DNA of 64,000 bases, from assembly GCA_027531445.1 (NCBI GenBank), contig JAPZRK010000019.1:1-64000 (forward strand). Reading direction: 5' to 3'. Source of the stretch: Leptospira sp. Lineage in GTDB: Bacteria > Spirochaetota > Leptospiria > Leptospirales > Leptospiraceae. The position numbers and the translations under genes are program-made. Positions 16,203 through 26,039 of this stretch are shown here, one piece after another. Position 1 is the first letter of the stretch. Each line of letters opens with the position of its first letter. The notes under the pieces were generated by a model. That model was given only the letters and a program-made list of their open reading frames with translations. It did no database searches and was not told where the DNA came from.

Positions 16203-19200
16203 TCAATCATTGATTTTGTTGGGTAAATACATGGATAATGTGTCAAATAGAACTTGTTTTTCGATAGGTTTTGCGATGTAACCATCTGAATACTTTTTGT
16301 AATCTTCTATATCATCCTGCATTGCATCGGCGGACAGTATTAGGATCGGAATGTCTTTCCATCGTTGATCGGACTTTATGATGGAAGAAGCTTCTTTTCC
16401 ATCCATAATAGGCATCTGTATATCCATTAGAATCAAATCAAATAATTCATGCTCTAGTTTTTGAATCGCTTGTTTCCCATTTTCTACTTCTATAATTTCT
16501 AAATCCGTTTTCCTAAGAAAACCTTTGACTACATTTCTATTTTCTTCGATATCTTCGACCAATAGAATTCTACTTTTAGAAAAAACAATGGATTGCCAGG
16601 TTGTCAAATTTCTTTTGATTTCCATTTGGTTTGTTGATTTTATATCTGACAACCTAACGGTAAACTTAGTTCCGACGTTAAGTTCTGACTCTAAAAAAAT
16701 CTCTCCATTCATTAACTCGACCAGTCTCCTTGTGATGGAAAGACCCAAACCAGATCCACCATATCGTTTTGAATCTTGAAATTTTCTTTGTATAAATGGT
16801 TCAAAGATCCTCTCATAATCTTCCTTCGGAATCCCTATTCCAGTGTCTATGATTTCGATTTCTAAATTAAATAATTGAGGCTCTATCTGTATACCATGCA
16901 AATTAATTGTTATACTTCCTTTTTCTGTAAACTTAATTGCATTGCCAATAAGATTTAGTAGTATTTGTCTGATCCTTAGTTCATCTAACAAATAATATTC
17001 TGGGATAGATTTAGAAATATTTAAATTAAAGAATAGGTTTTTTAATTTTGTTTGGGATGAAAAAATTTCTACAACATCTTGAATGATATTTACGATGTTT
17101 ACGGAAGCTAGTTTCATCTCCATCAAACCTGCCTCAATTCTTGCTAAATCTAAAATATCATTCAGTAGACTAATCAATGTCTTTCCACTTTTCTGAATGG
17201 CTTCCAATTCTGAGTTTACATCAGAATCTGAACCTAACTTATCTTTGATGATTTCAGTGAAGCCAATAACTGAGTTCATAGGAGTCCGGATATCGTGACT
17301 CATGTGTGCCAAAAATTCGGATTTGAGTCGATTGGCTTTTTCAGCTTCTTCCTTTGCCATTTTTAAAAATTCTATTGATTGAACTTTGTTTAACTCTAAC
17401 TTTGTTCGTTCCGTTATGTCATTGATTACAGAAAATAATATTTTTTTTCCATCTATTTCAAAAGGAGATGGGAACATTTCCACATCTCTAAGTTCACCAG
17501 TTGCTAATTTATGTTTAAATATAAAATAATTTTGCTCGGAAGAGACAGCCTTATCGAGTTCACGCTTCAAATCTACTTCTGGTAATTCGCTCAATTCTGA
17601 CATTTTCTTTTCTTTGAGATCGCTCAACGAATATTGATAAAAAACTACAGCTGAGTCGTTAGCATCTAGTATTTGTAAAGTTTCGGGATTGATGAAAACA
17701 AAAATGGATTTATTATTTTTGAAGAAGTTTTTAAATTTTGTTTCACTATCTTTCAGGATAAGTTCAGCTTGCTTTTTGCTAGTAATATCAACATAAGAAA
17801 CTACCACTCCATATCCGGGTAAATTCATTGGACTAGCACTGACACGAATCCATGTTATGTTGCTATTTTCTTTCAAAATTCCCATTTCTACATCAGTTAC
17901 AGGTCTATTTTCCTTCAAAGCAATGACGCTTGCAAATTCTTCTGGCGGCATAGGGGTCATATCTGAACGTAAGATCTTCCATTCCGTTCCTGCGTAATTT
18001 CTTGTTATATGTTCGGATTTCGGTACACCTAGTATTTTTTCAGATGCTTGATTGCTATCTATAATATTTCCCTCCTCATCTGTAATGGAGATGCCAATCT
18101 CAATGGTATTAAAGATCGTTAATAGTTTCTTTTCATTATCTCTTAAAGCTTTCTCTATTCGGTTGAGCTCTGTTATATCTCGACCAACCCCAAGCACTCC
18201 TACTTGAGAACCGTTTACGATCCATGGTGTTAGAGCGGTTTGATAAAATAAAGAGGTACTATCTTTTTTCGATTCCCAGATGTAAACTACACGTTCTCCA
18301 GCAAGTGCCTTTTGAACATGACTCTCATGCTCGTTATTACTTCCGCTTAAGATTTCTGAGGTGGTTTTTCCAATAAAATATTCTTTTTCTTTACTTCTTC
18401 GTTCAATCCAATCACCATATACGCCTGACACCTTACCATCACCATCCAAAGTATAAACGATATCTGAGGAAGAATTTACAATATTTTTGATCTTGAGTTC
18501 ACTATTGACTAAAGCTTCCTGCATTTCAATTTGTTTGGTGATGTTTTCTTTAACGCCAATATAGTTTATGATTACACCGTCATTATTTTTAATCGGCGAA
18601 ATTGTTGCCGATTCCCAATACTCTTCCCCTTGTTTATTTATATTTTTAAATGTTCCTTTCCAAACATTTCCTGAGGTAAGAACCTTCCACATTTCCTTAT
18701 ATTCGTTTTCACTAGTATTACCAGATTTTAAGATACGCGGATTTTTTTTAAAAACTTCTTCAAAAGTATAACCGGTGATTGCTGTGAAAGTGGGATTGAT
18801 ATATTCGATTTCTCCTTTTAGATTTGTAATTACGATAGATATTGGACTTTGTTCTATACCAATTGATAAAAGTTGGATTTGCTCTTTAAATTTTCTTAAA
18901 TTTCTGGTATGTTCATCATTGGTAATGAGCAGAAATCCAAATGGAGACATGAGTGATGTACAGAAAAAGACAAAGTAAGATAGTTGTTCAATGGGAAGGG
19001 AATTGGAAAATGCTGATTCCATTTCCGGTTCAAATACGATATGATAAATTGCACGTATCCATAAAATCACACCGCAGAATAGATAAAAGAATCCATTGAA
19101 TTTATAAACAAAGGGATTTAAATTTTGAGAACGAAACAAACGCAGAGCCAGATGAAGAATTAGATAACCAGTGCACGAAGAAATGATTATGATTCTCATC

Positions 19201-19553
19201 CGAATACTCGGATCGAAAATTGTATAATTGATCAATGATAGAAATTCGACAAATCCCAATACGATAAACTGATTCTTAATAATTTTTAGATTTAGTAGTT
19301 TGGACAGTGAAATTGACCAAATTATAAGAGATGCTAATATCATCATTTGACCAATGATAATTGAGTAAACATCGGGTATGATCCCTCTTAATGCACCTAA
19401 TACCAACCATCCGGTTCCTTGTAAAAAATTTCCATAGGCCCAAAGGCGGATTGTCCTTTGATTGGACATCCTCCCTGAAACGGCAAATAACCCCAAGCCC
19501 ATGAGAAAGGCACCGAAGATACTTAGAATGATTATTGTTTTTATGTCCAACAT
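16203..19553 (-). CDS. Hybrid histidine kinase with multiple PAS domains and a receiver
   Basis: 1116 residues. Order: about seven N-terminal transmembrane helices (1-215), four PAS regions (roughly 225-345, 350-465, 470-590 and 600-715; the first has IVITNLKGEIEYINP), HisKA with H753 in MSHDIRTPMNSVIGF, HATPase (N box LIGNAIKFTE, G box GGSGLGLSITRRL), and a C-terminal receiver with D1044 in LILMDIQMP. The receiver would pass phosphate to a phosphotransfer protein not encoded here. Several PAS modules suggest redox, light or small-molecule sensing, but no cofactor residue is diagnostic. Stands alone, separated from the next kinase gene by 67 bp. Confidence 0.93.
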   Translation of the reverse strand: MLDIKTIIILSIFGAFLMGLGLFAVSGRMSNQRTIRLWAYGNFLQGTGWLVLGALRGIIPDVYSIIIGQMMILASLIIWSISLSKLLNLKIIKNQFIVLGFVEFLSLINYTIFDPSIRMRIIIISSCTGYLILHLALRLFRSQNLNPFVYKFNGFFYLFCGVILWIRAIYHIVFEPEMESAFSNSLPIEQLSYFVFFCTSLMSPFGFLLITNDEHTRNLRKFKEQIQLLSIGIEQSPISIVITNLKGEIEYINPTFTAITGYTFEEVFKKNPRILKSGNTSENEYKEMWKVLTSGNVWKGTFKNINKQGEEYWESATISPIKNNDGVIINYIGVKENITKQIEMQEALVNSELKIKNIVNSSSDIVYTLDGDGKVSGVYGDWIERRSKEKEYFIGKTTSEILSGSNNEHESHVQKALAGERVVYIWESKKDSTSLFYQTALTPWIVNGSQVGVLGVGRDITELNRIEKALRDNEKKLLTIFNTIEIGISITDEEGNIIDSNQASEKILGVPKSEHITRNYAGTEWKILRSDMTPMPPEEFASVIALKENRPVTDVEMGILKENSNITWIRVSASPMNLPGYGVVVSYVDITSKKQAELILKDSETKFKNFFKNNKSIFVFINPETLQILDANDSAVVFYQYSLSDLKEKKMSELSELPEVDLKRELDKAVSSEQNYFIFKHKLATGELRDVEMFPSPFEIDGKKILFSVINDITERTKLELNKVQSIEFLKMAKEEAEKANRLKSEFLAHMSHDIRTPMNSVIGFTEIIKDKLGSDSDVNSELEAIQKSGKTLISLLNDILDLARIEAGLMEMKLASVNIVNIIQDVVEIFSSQTKLKNLFFNLNISKSIPEYYLLDELRIRQILLNLIGNAIKFTEKGSITINLHGIQIEPQLFNLEIEIIDTGIGIPKEDYERIFEPFIQRKFQDSKRYGGSGLGLSITRRLVELMNGEIFLESELNVGTKFTVRLSDIKSTNQMEIKRNLTTWQSIVFSKSRILLVEDIEENRNVVKGFLRKTDLEIIEVENGKQAIQKLEHELFDLILMDIQMPIMDGKEASSIIKSDQRWKDIPILILSADAMQDDIEDYKKYSDGYIAKPIEKQVLFDTLSMYLPNKIND

Positions 19554-19762
19554 GAAAAGTTCGTTACCTACCTAAGGAAAGAAGACTGAGACCGAACAAT
19601 CTGTCCAACTGTCTGCAACTATGAAATCCACCTCATATGACTCACAAAAGGTGATTTTTCCAACTTTTTATTCAATAGATTCGATTGATATTTTACCTCG
19701 CAGGTAATAGACATTCAATCACTCTTGCGTTATAGTTATGCAATAAAACAAGAGAGGTGTTT

Positions 19763-20098
19763 ATGACTTTGTTTCGAATTTTACTAGGAAGTATGTTTTT
19801 GGGGATCGCAAGCTATACTACCATTGCATTTTTAAATTATGGTTGGGATTTGTTTACACCATTTTTTTCTGGTGTCATTTCCCTGACTTGGCCAGGTCAA
19901 TTTCATTATGATTTTACTTGCTACTTGTTGCTTTCCGGTCTTTGGATAATGTGGAGAAATCAATTTACACCTGCTAGCATCGGATTGGGAATCGCTGCTA
20001 GTATCCTTGGGATATTCTTTTTAGCGCCATATTTAATGGTTCTCACGTACCAAACAGAAGGTCGACTATCGGCCGTATTGTTAGGTAAACAAAGCTAA
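19763..20098 (+). CDS. Small membrane protein, unknown function
   Basis: 111 residues with three predicted transmembrane helices (about 5-27, 45-68 and 77-103). The ATG at 19763 is preceded by AGAGAGG at a good distance; a GTG two codons upstream is less likely. I do not recognise a family. The gene stands alone between the hybrid kinase (divergent) and the glycerol facilitator gene, whose 3' end overlaps it by four bases in the opposite direction. The 200 bp upstream contain no other gene and presumably hold promoters for both divergent genes. Confidence 0.75.
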   Translation: MTLFRILLGSMFLGIASYTTIAFLNYGWDLFTPFFSGVISLTWPGQFHYDFTCYLLLSGLWIMWRNQFTPASIGLGIAASILGIFFLAPYLMVLTYQTEGRLSAVLLGKQS

Positions 20099-20859
20099 GG
20101 AGCGTAGACTAATCTCAAGGCGAAGGCGGCGATGCTCGCTCCGGTGAATGGTGCAAGTATAGGTAGCCATGCGTACTTCCAATTTGAAACGCCTTTGTTA
20201 GGAATTGGAAGTAAAAAGTGTGCGATTCGTGGACCCAAGTCCCTGGCGGGATTGATTGCATATCCTGTCGTTCCACCCATGGAAAGGCCAATTGCCCAAA
20301 CAAGTCCTCCCACTAAACAGGCGCCGAAAGCAGGTGACAAACCAATGTTTGCTGGAGAGAAGATCGAGTGAATTCCTATTACGAGGATAATGGTTCCAAA
20401 CATTTCGCTGAGAAAATTTGCTATGGAATAATCTATGGCAGGGTCAGTGGAAAAAACAGCCAAAATGAGGCCGGCATCCTTCGTCTTTTTCCAATGGGGA
20501 AGGTAGTGAATGTATACGATGACAGCACCGAAAAAGGCACCGGCGATTTGGGAGATTACGTAGGGAACGAATATGGAAAAATTTCCAGTCTGGATGCAAA
20601 CAGAAAGCGTTACGGCAGGATTTAGGTGGGCTCCTGGACTACCGAAGGTTTTTGCCGTAAAGATTCCAAATATGACCGCAAGAGCCCAACCAGCTGTTAT
20701 CGAGATCCAACCTGAATTTTTAGCTTTTGAGTCTTCCAGGAGTGCTCCGGCGACCACACCATCACCTAATAAGATCAAGACCAAAGTTCCTAAAAATTCG
20801 CCCACACATTCCGTTAACATTATTTGATCACCGTCATTTCCGTTTAGATAAAGGGACAT
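20095..20859 (-). CDS. MIP-family channel, glycerol facilitator-like
   Basis: 254 residues with six membrane helices and both half-helix signatures: AHLNPAVT (N80) and YAINPARDLGPR (N203). The aspartate after the second NPAR is the mark of glycerol-conducting aquaglyceroporins, so passive glycerol uptake is likely. A later start at 20820 (MLTECVGEFLGT) would give the N-terminus usual for GlpF and may be the true one. No glycerol kinase or dehydrogenase gene is adjacent. The malic enzyme gene starts divergently about 90 bp away. Confidence 0.9.
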   Translation of the reverse strand: MSLYLNGNDGDQIMLTECVGEFLGTLVLILLGDGVVAGALLEDSKAKNSGWISITAGWALAVIFGIFTAKTFGSPGAHLNPAVTLSVCIQTGNFSIFVPYVISQIAGAFFGAVIVYIHYLPHWKKTKDAGLILAVFSTDPAIDYSIANFLSEMFGTIILVIGIHSIFSPANIGLSPAFGACLVGGLVWAIGLSMGGTTGYAINPARDLGPRIAHFLLPIPNKGVSNWKYAWLPILAPFTGASIAAFALRLVYAP

Positions 20860-20950
20860 AGCGGACTCATTGCAATCATAAATACAAAATTTTTAGAGCG
20901 TTTTTATTCTAGGATTTTCTCTGGAACCAGAAACATTGGAAAAATCGACC

Positions 20951-22243
20951 ATGAAAAATAAGGCACTTGAGTATCATTCTCGTTTCCCGAAGGGAAAGAC
21001 CAAAATTGTACCGACAAAACCGACTGAAACTAGTTACGATCTCTCTCTTGCCTATTCGCCAGGAGTCGCCTATCCTTGTCTGGAAATTGAAAAAGATCCA
21101 TCTCTCGTTTATGAATACACCAATCGAGGCAATCTAGTTGGAATCATTACCAACGGAACAGCAGTACTTGGTTTGGGGAATATCGGTGCCTCAGCTGGAA
21201 AACCAGTAATGGAAGGAAAGGCTGTTCTTTTCAAAAAATTTGCCGGTATTGATGTTTTTGATATAGAAGTGAATGAGACTGACCCAGAAAAATTCATTCA
21301 AGTTGTAAAAGCCTTAGAACCAACGTTTGGCGGAATCAATCTCGAAGATATTCGTGCTCCAGAATGTTTTCATATTGAGCGCACATTGGATTCACAAATG
21401 GCGATTCCAGTATTCCATGATGACCAACATGGTACTGCAATCATTTGTACTGCTGCCTTATTAAATGCACTTGTCCTGAATGGCAAAAAAGCGGCAGATC
21501 TTAAAGTTGTTATCAATGGTGCAGGAGCGGCGGCTATCTCTATTGCAGAAATGCTGACACATATTGGTGTGATTCATGAGCATATCTACATGGTAGACTC
21601 AAAAGGTGTGATCACAGACAAACGCACAGGCCTTCATGAATCAAAAATTCCTTTCATGAGAAAGACCGATGCAGTGACTTTGGAAGACATTTTTCCCAAC
21701 ACAGACTTATTTATTGGTGTTTCGATTGCGAATGTAGTAACCGCTGATATGGTAAAAAGTATGGCAAAGGATCCGATTGTATTTGCATTGGCGAATCCTG
21801 ATCCTGAGATCCCTTATCCAGATGCAGTCGCGGCGAGAGAAGATTTGATCATGGCGACAGGTCGCAGTGATTTTCCAAATCAAGTAAATAACGTTTTAGG
21901 ATTTCCGTTTATTTTCCGTGGTGCTATTGATGTTAGAGCAAAGATAGTAAATATGGAAATGAAATTGGCCGCCGCATACGCATTAGCTGATCTTGCGAAA
22001 GAACCTGTTCCATTCGAAGTGGCAGAAGCATATGGTGTAGAACACCTTTCATTTAACCGTGATTATATTATTCCGAAACCCCTAGACGCCAGAGTTCTAT
22101 ACCATGTCGCACCCGCAGTTGCGGAAGCGGCTGTCAAATCAGGCGTTTCACAGATTGATTACCCTGGACGAGAAGCGTACATTGCTGTATTAGCCAATAT
22201 TATGGCGAACCAAAGAGAAAAGCTCGTAGGATCCCAAGTTTAA
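20951..22243 (+). CDS. NAD(P)-dependent malic enzyme, short form
   Basis: 430 residues. Malic enzyme decarboxylates malate oxidatively to pyruvate, linking the TCA cycle to NAD(P)H and acetyl-CoA supply. Signatures: [12 protein letters not shown] near the N-terminus, [13 protein letters not shown], the metal-binding [11 protein letters not shown], the [10 protein letters not shown] segment with the catalytic motif, and a Rossmann region [13 protein letters not shown]. It lacks the C-terminal phosphotransacetylase-like domain of MaeB, so it is the short type. A TTG at 20936 is an alternative start; the ATG at 20951 is preferred. Neighbouring phasin-like gene suggests a link to carbon storage, but this is inference. 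Confidence 0.93.
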   Translation: MKNKALEYHSRFPKGKTKIVPTKPTETSYDLSLAYSPGVAYPCLEIEKDPSLVYEYTNRGNLVGIITNGTAVLGLGNIGASAGKPVMEGKAVLFKKFAGIDVFDIEVNETDPEKFIQVVKALEPTFGGINLEDIRAPECFHIERTLDSQMAIPVFHDDQHGTAIICTAALLNALVLNGKKAADLKVVINGAGAAAISIAEMLTHIGVIHEHIYMVDSKGVITDKRTGLHESKIPFMRKTDAVTLEDIFPNTDLFIGVSIANVVTADMVKSMAKDPIVFALANPDPEIPYPDAVAAREDLIMATGRSDFPNQVNNVLGFPFIFRGAIDVRAKIVNMEMKLAAAYALADLAKEPVPFEVAEAYGVEHLSFNRDYIIPKPLDARVLYHVAPAVAEAAVKSGVSQIDYPGREAYIAVLANIMANQREKLVGSQV

Positions 22244-22282
22244 AAAAAATGCTCTAGTTTGCAAAAAAAGTGTTTACAGTAT

Positions 22283-22319
22283 TTGTGCGTTGCACACAAT
22301 TGGATTGTGCATTGCACAA
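22283..22319. promoter_or_regulatory. Tandem palindromes, likely operator of the phasin-like gene
   Basis: Two copies of TTGTGC-N3-GCACA(A/C) lie at 22283-22297 and 22305-22319, with centres 22 bp apart, two helical turns. The second is a perfect 15-bp palindrome. The core TGC-N3-GCA resembles the TGC/GCA-type site bound by PhaR repressors of phasin genes in other bacteria (general knowledge). They end 25 bp before the phasin start codon. Confidence 0.6.
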
Positions 22320-22344
22320 ATAGGTGAAAACCAGGAGCTAAACT

Positions 22345-22722
22345 ATGGAAAAACAAATAATGGACATACTCAACGCAGGAATCGGAATTTTCCAATCAGG
22401 AAAAGAAGGTTTGGATAAGGCGAAAGTTCAACTTGAGCAAACTTACAATGAGTTGGTATCGAAAGGTGCTGCTGACAATTCTGAAGAATCCGTAAAAGTC
22501 CGCCAATCTGTAGATAAAATCCTAACAGACATTAAAGAATTTTCTAGCGTTGCTGGAAAAAACTATGATGAGACTCGTTCAAAAATCGTAGAAAATTATG
22601 CTAAGATTTCTGAAGAAATCAAATCAAGAATGCCAGAAGGTAAAATCGAATCAGTAAAAGCGAAAATCAACGAAGTTGCTGAATCGATCAAAAAAACTAG
22701 CGCTCCTACTGCAAAAGCGTAA
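22345..22722 (+). CDS. Phasin-like protein
   Basis: 125 residues, almost wholly amphipathic helix with repeated KxxxEE and coiled-coil-like spacing, ending in an alanine/lysine tail ([10 protein letters not shown]). Size and pattern fit phasins, which coat polyhydroxyalkanoate granules. Preceded by AGGAG (22333-22337) seven bases before the ATG and by two tandem palindromes that may be the operator, and followed by an intrinsic terminator, so it is a single-gene unit. No PHA synthase gene is in the window. Alternative: a stress-related coiled-coil protein. Confidence 0.75.
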   Translation: MEKQIMDILNAGIGIFQSGKEGLDKAKVQLEQTYNELVSKGAADNSEESVKVRQSVDKILTDIKEFSSVAGKNYDETRSKIVENYAKISEEIKSRMPEGKIESVKAKINEVAESIKKTSAPTAKA

Positions 22723-22744
22723 GGGCTCTTTTCTAAAAACATTG

Positions 22745-22772
22745 AGGCTGGGCAACCAGCCTTTTCTATTTA
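22745..22772 (+). terminator. Intrinsic terminator after the phasin-like gene
   Basis: AGGCTGG (22745-22751) and CCAGCCT (22756-22762) form a 7-bp stem with loop GCAA, followed directly by TTTTCTATTT. Confidence 0.85.
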
Positions 22773-22815
22773 TACACATTGACATCATCCACATTTTAGA
22801 TTCAATTGGGAATTG

Positions 22816-23661
22816 ATGAAACGTTCTTTACTCATTTTTTCCTTTAGCTTATTCCTAATATCTCTTCTCAATTCAAATTGTAAGTTAGCAGATCTAAGAC
22901 CAACTGTACTTACAAATTCTGGTAACAACCCGGACCTCAAGAAAAAAGCTCTTCAAATTATCTCTAATCCTTCAGAAACAGCTCTGAAACCTGCTCAGTG
23001 GAAGGATTATAAAAAGATTCAATTCACACTCACTGATGTTTGGCATTCCAAACTGACGAAATTCTTTACTCCGATCAAAGATGATGAACAACGTATGAAT
23101 GTGTTCATTGATTTAGAAAAGAGCACGATGGAAGTGGAATTGTTAAATGGAGTGAATAAAGGTCTAGTCTTAGGACTTTCAAAGAAGGATGTGTATCAAA
23201 TCTCCGCTGATACGGGGAAAGTATTTACAGGCGATGACGAAGTTCGCATTTATTTGGAATCCTTACGACTCTATTTGATGTTAGTTTGGAAAATGCAAGA
23301 ATTTGAAATTTTGCAATATGCAGGAGATTCAAAACTTCATTCAAAAGATTACAATATTGTGTATGCGACAAGCGTTCAAGTAGAAGCGACTCCAGACACA
23401 GACCAATACATTGCTTACTATGAAAAAGATAGCGGTGCATTGGAATGGATCGAGTTTACATACAGAGAAGTTTTTATATGGTATCGTGGTGTGCTGAAAT
23501 TTGGGCACTATGAACAATGGGATGGAAAAATGTTTCCAAGACGCATCAGCATATTAGATTCTTTTGATGCAACAGACTTTGTTCATGAAATCAGAATTGA
23601 GAAGATTGAAAAGGCTAAAAAACCACTAGCGGAAGAACAAATCATCCAAGAACAGAACTAA
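22816..23661 (+). CDS. Predicted lipoprotein, function unknown
   Basis: 281 residues. Signal MKRSLLIFSFSLFLISLLNSNC ends in a spirochaetal lipobox; the mature protein is about 260 residues with no recognised domain, rich in beta strands and aromatic residues (for instance YKKIQFTLTDVW and REVFIWYRGVLKFGHYEQW). A TTG one codon upstream of the chosen ATG is possible. It is convergent with tonB, and the shared 3' region holds an 11-bp inverted repeat. Such outer-membrane-anchored lipoproteins are common in Leptospira; no specific role can be given. Confidence 0.85.
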   Translation: MKRSLLIFSFSLFLISLLNSNCKLADLRPTVLTNSGNNPDLKKKALQIISNPSETALKPAQWKDYKKIQFTLTDVWHSKLTKFFTPIKDDEQRMNVFIDLEKSTMEVELLNGVNKGLVLGLSKKDVYQISADTGKVFTGDDEVRIYLESLRLYLMLVWKMQEFEILQYAGDSKLHSKDYNIVYATSVQVEATPDTDQYIAYYEKDSGALEWIEFTYREVFIWYRGVLKFGHYEQWDGKMFPRRISILDSFDATDFVHEIRIEKIEKAKKPLAEEQIIQEQN

Positions 23662-23680
23662 ATGTTCAATCTTGGATGAT
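23641..23680. terminator. Possible bidirectional terminator hairpin
   Basis: ATCATCCAAGA (23641-23651) and TCTTGGATGAT (23670-23680) form a perfect 11-bp inverted repeat across the stop codon of the lipoprotein gene and before the tonB 3' end. The loop is 18 bases and the T-run is weak. Confidence 0.45.
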
Positions 23681-23688
23681 CTTTACTG

Positions 23689-24282
23689 TCAATTTAATGT
23701 AAATCGAATTGGAACCAATACCTTAACTGTGATCGCTTTCCCTTCTAGGATAGATGGTGCAAATCTCTTCTTTTTGTAAGTTGCAATGGCCGCTTGTTCT
23801 AAACCGCCACCTAAACTTTTTCCTACAGAGCGCACACGAAGCACATCACCTTTTTCAGATATGACTACTTCTAATGTCATCGTTCCTGTAATGCCTTGGG
23901 ATTTTGCTTCATCCGTATACTCTGGTCGGACATTTGGAGACAAATCGACAGGTGAGGTTGCACCTGACACGATAGGGTCAGAGGCTCCGGCAATACGCGG
24001 ATCTTCTTTCTTTTCTTCCTTTTCTTTGTCTGTTAGATCAAAATCGCCATCAGTTGGTTTGCTATCAGTAACTGGCTCGGTTATTTGTACGTTGTCTATA
24101 AATGCAACTTCTTCAATTAAGTCATCTAAGCTATCCGTGCTGATGCTAGGAGTAAACCAGAAGAATAGGATGAGAAGTTGTAACAACGCAGAAAGTCCAA
24201 GACCCACTTCCAATCGATAACGATCAATGAATCTATGTACGATTTGTCTTTTGGATCTTTTCGGTAATGTCAAAGTGCTCAC
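23689..24282 (-). CDS. tonB: TonB-family energy transducer
   Basis: About 198 residues from the GTG at 24282, which follows AAGGAAA and lies directly after the exbD stop; an upstream ATG at 24306 inside exbD is less likely. One N-terminal transmembrane helix ([15 protein letters not shown]), then an acidic/lysine-rich periplasmic linker ([11 protein letters not shown]) in place of the usual proline-rich one, then the TonB C-terminal domain with [20 protein letters not shown] and [13 protein letters not shown]. TonB passes proton-motive energy from ExbB-ExbD to outer-membrane receptors, such as the one at 12253-14667. Last gene of the exb operon. Confidence 0.92.
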   Translation of the reverse strand: MSTLTLPKRSKRQIVHRFIDRYRLEVGLGLSALLQLLILFFWFTPSISTDSLDDLIEEVAFIDNVQITEPVTDSKPTDGDFDLTDKEKEEKKEDPRIAGASDPIVSGATSPVDLSPNVRPEYTDEAKSQGITGTMTLEVVISEKGDVLRVRSVGKSLGGGLEQAAIATYKKKRFAPSILEGKAITVKVLVPIRFTLN

Positions 24283-24283
24283 G

Positions 24284-24706
24284 TTAATTTCCTTTGAGCC
24301 CGCCACCTTGGGTGGTCTTTGTCACTAAAGAAATTTTTAAAGCACCTACTTCTTTTAAGGTTTCAAATGTTTTATCAATTTCTTCGTATGTCAGATTTTG
24401 ATCAGCATGCAATAGAATCTTTAGATCAGGGTTTGTTGATAACTTCGCTCTAATATTATTTACAGCTTCGTTCATCGGCATCTTAATAGAATTAAAATAT
24501 ACTGTTCTTTCCGTATCGGCTGTCAGATATAAGTTCGCAATTTTCTTGTTTAGCTGTTCACCGCCAGGTACATCTGGTAGATCAATCGGTAAATCAGGAT
24601 CTGAATCTAAAACAGACGTTACCATAAAGAATACAAGTAAAAGGAATGCGATGTCAGCCATGGAACTTACGGGAACAGATGGAGATACTCTCTTTCGTCG
24701 TAACAT
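24284..24706 (-). CDS. exbD: ExbD-family biopolymer transport protein (second copy)
   Basis: 140 residues. A single N-terminal transmembrane helix with the ExbD signature [19 protein letters not shown] carries the conserved aspartate, and the periplasmic part has the typical ...[24 protein letters not shown] pattern. ExbD works with ExbB and TonB as the proton-driven motor. It abuts the first exbD by one base and tonB by two, so the operon is exbB-exbD-exbD-tonB. Two exbD paralogues in one operon suggest a mixed ExbD dimer. Confidence 0.92.
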   Translation of the reverse strand: MLRRKRVSPSVPVSSMADIAFLLLVFFMVTSVLDSDPDLPIDLPDVPGGEQLNKKIANLYLTADTERTVYFNSIKMPMNEAVNNIRAKLSTNPDLKILLHADQNLTYEEIDKTFETLKEVGALKISLVTKTTQGGGLKGN

Positions 24707-25125
24707 TATTGCTTTTTCCTTACAGAGATTTTTTCAAATCCTCGCATTTGGACAGCAGAAAGTGCATCTAACATTTTGCCATACTTTGTATCTCCAGTCG
24801 TCACGATTAGAGCCAATTTGTTTTTGATGTCAGGTATCTCTCTAGAGTTTAAATCATCTCTGAATTCCTTCAAATTTGAGAATTCAACTGTGCCAAAAGA
24901 AACATTTCTCATCTTAAAGCGATCTTGAGTGACGAGAATTTCGTAAACATTTTTGCGTAGGAATGGTTGAGGTTCAGCTTGCTTTTTGGGTAAAGAAATG
25001 TTCAGTCCTTCCTTTACAAAAAAAACGGCAGTAACCATAAAAAATACTAAGAGAAGAAAGGCGATATCGGACATAGAAGCCGCCGATATTTCCTCCATCT
25101 CTTGTTTCTTTTTTAGTTTGATCAT
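24706..25125 (-). CDS. exbD: ExbD-family biopolymer transport protein (first copy)
   Basis: 139 residues, with the transmembrane signature [22 protein letters not shown] and the conserved aspartate as in its neighbour. The periplasmic domain includes [26 protein letters not shown], typical of ExbD. It follows exbB by ten bases and shares its last base with the start of the second exbD. The two copies are clearly paralogous in the helix but diverged outside it, so this is not a recent duplication. Confidence 0.92.
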   Translation of the reverse strand: MIKLKKKQEMEEISAASMSDIAFLLLVFFMVTAVFFVKEGLNISLPKKQAEPQPFLRKNVYEILVTQDRFKMRNVSFGTVEFSNLKEFRDDLNSREIPDIKNKLALIVTTGDTKYGKMLDALSAVQMRGFEKISVRKKQ

Positions 25126-25135
25126 GGTCTTGAAC

Positions 25136-25963
25136 CTAAGAAACTTTACCTGAGGCTTTTTTCTTTAGATACTCTTTGTAGATCTTATTTGCAGCTTCTT
25201 CCACTTCAGAAGTAAAAAAAGCAACTCGCCCTTGTAAGTATTGATAAAACGTCATTGCTGGAATCGCAACAATCAAACCAGCCGCTGTTGTGATGAGTGC
25301 TTCTTTGATACCACCCGCGACAACTTTTGCATTTACTTGGTCAGCATTCGCAATCGCATCGAATGCGTTGATCATACCTGATACAGTACCAAGGAATCCA
25401 ACTAACGGTGCAATCGTTGATACTGCGGCAAGAACTGTAAGTCCCTTTTCAAGTAATGTGATGACTTCGCTTGCTTCTCTTTCAACCCCAGATGCAAAAA
25501 TCTCTGGATCATTTTGAGATACTTCCATTCCATTTTTTAAAACGAAAGAAATCCTTTGACCATCATTCTCTTTTATGAAATTTTCTGCACCAGCTAGGCC
25601 ATTTGCATCAATCGCATCTTGTAAGTCTTGGTTGTAGCCTTTGCGTACAAGCTTCGCAGTAAGGAAAAAGTATAACCTTTCAAAAATAACTCCCAATGCA
25701 ACAATTGAAGAGAGTAGGAGCGGCCACATTGACCATCCACCAGTATTGAACAATTTGATGAGACCGATTTCTGAATCTTTACTCTCTGGAGCATCTGTTT
25801 TGGTTTCTGTCGTTGTTTCGGTGTTTGTAGTCGTTGGATTGGAAGTTTCAGGTACCGGATTGGTTTGGGCTTCGATTTGGTTTGCAATGGTAAATATAGC
25901 GAGTAGAGCCACGGCTAAAGATACTGTGCCTTTCGCGACAGCTTTACGGTAAGAAAAGTTCAT
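25136..25963 (-). CDS. exbB: ExbB-family proton channel of the TonB system
   Basis: 275 residues from MNFSYRK at 25963, which has GGAG seven bases upstream; an ATG at 25975 lies within that leader. A signal-like helix and a threonine-rich linker ([10 protein letters not shown]) precede the MotA/TolQ/ExbB domain (about 70-265) with three transmembrane helices and the signature [24 protein letters not shown]. Members form the pentameric channel around ExbD. A 19-bp palindrome overlaps the ribosome binding region, hinting at control of the whole operon. Confidence 0.93.
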   Translation of the reverse strand: MNFSYRKAVAKGTVSLAVALLAIFTIANQIEAQTNPVPETSNPTTTNTETTTETKTDAPESKDSEIGLIKLFNTGGWSMWPLLLSSIVALGVIFERLYFFLTAKLVRKGYNQDLQDAIDANGLAGAENFIKENDGQRISFVLKNGMEVSQNDPEIFASGVEREASEVITLLEKGLTVLAAVSTIAPLVGFLGTVSGMINAFDAIANADQVNAKVVAGGIKEALITTAAGLIVAIPAMTFYQYLQGRVAFFTSEVEEAANKIYKEYLKKKASGKVS

Positions 25964-25971
25964 GAATGTCT

Positions 25972-25990
25972 CCATATCAAATTGATATGG
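25972..25990. promoter_or_regulatory. Palindromic operator-like site before exbB
   Basis: CCATATCAAATTGATATGG is a perfect 9-1-9 palindrome overlapping the exbB Shine-Dalgarno region. It could be a repressor operator for the exb-tonB operon or an RNA hairpin hiding the ribosome binding site. Length and perfection make chance unlikely. Confidence 0.55.
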
Positions 25991-26039
25991 GAATACGGTA
26001 TCCGAACTTTGTTACAATAATATTACAATCCGATGACAA

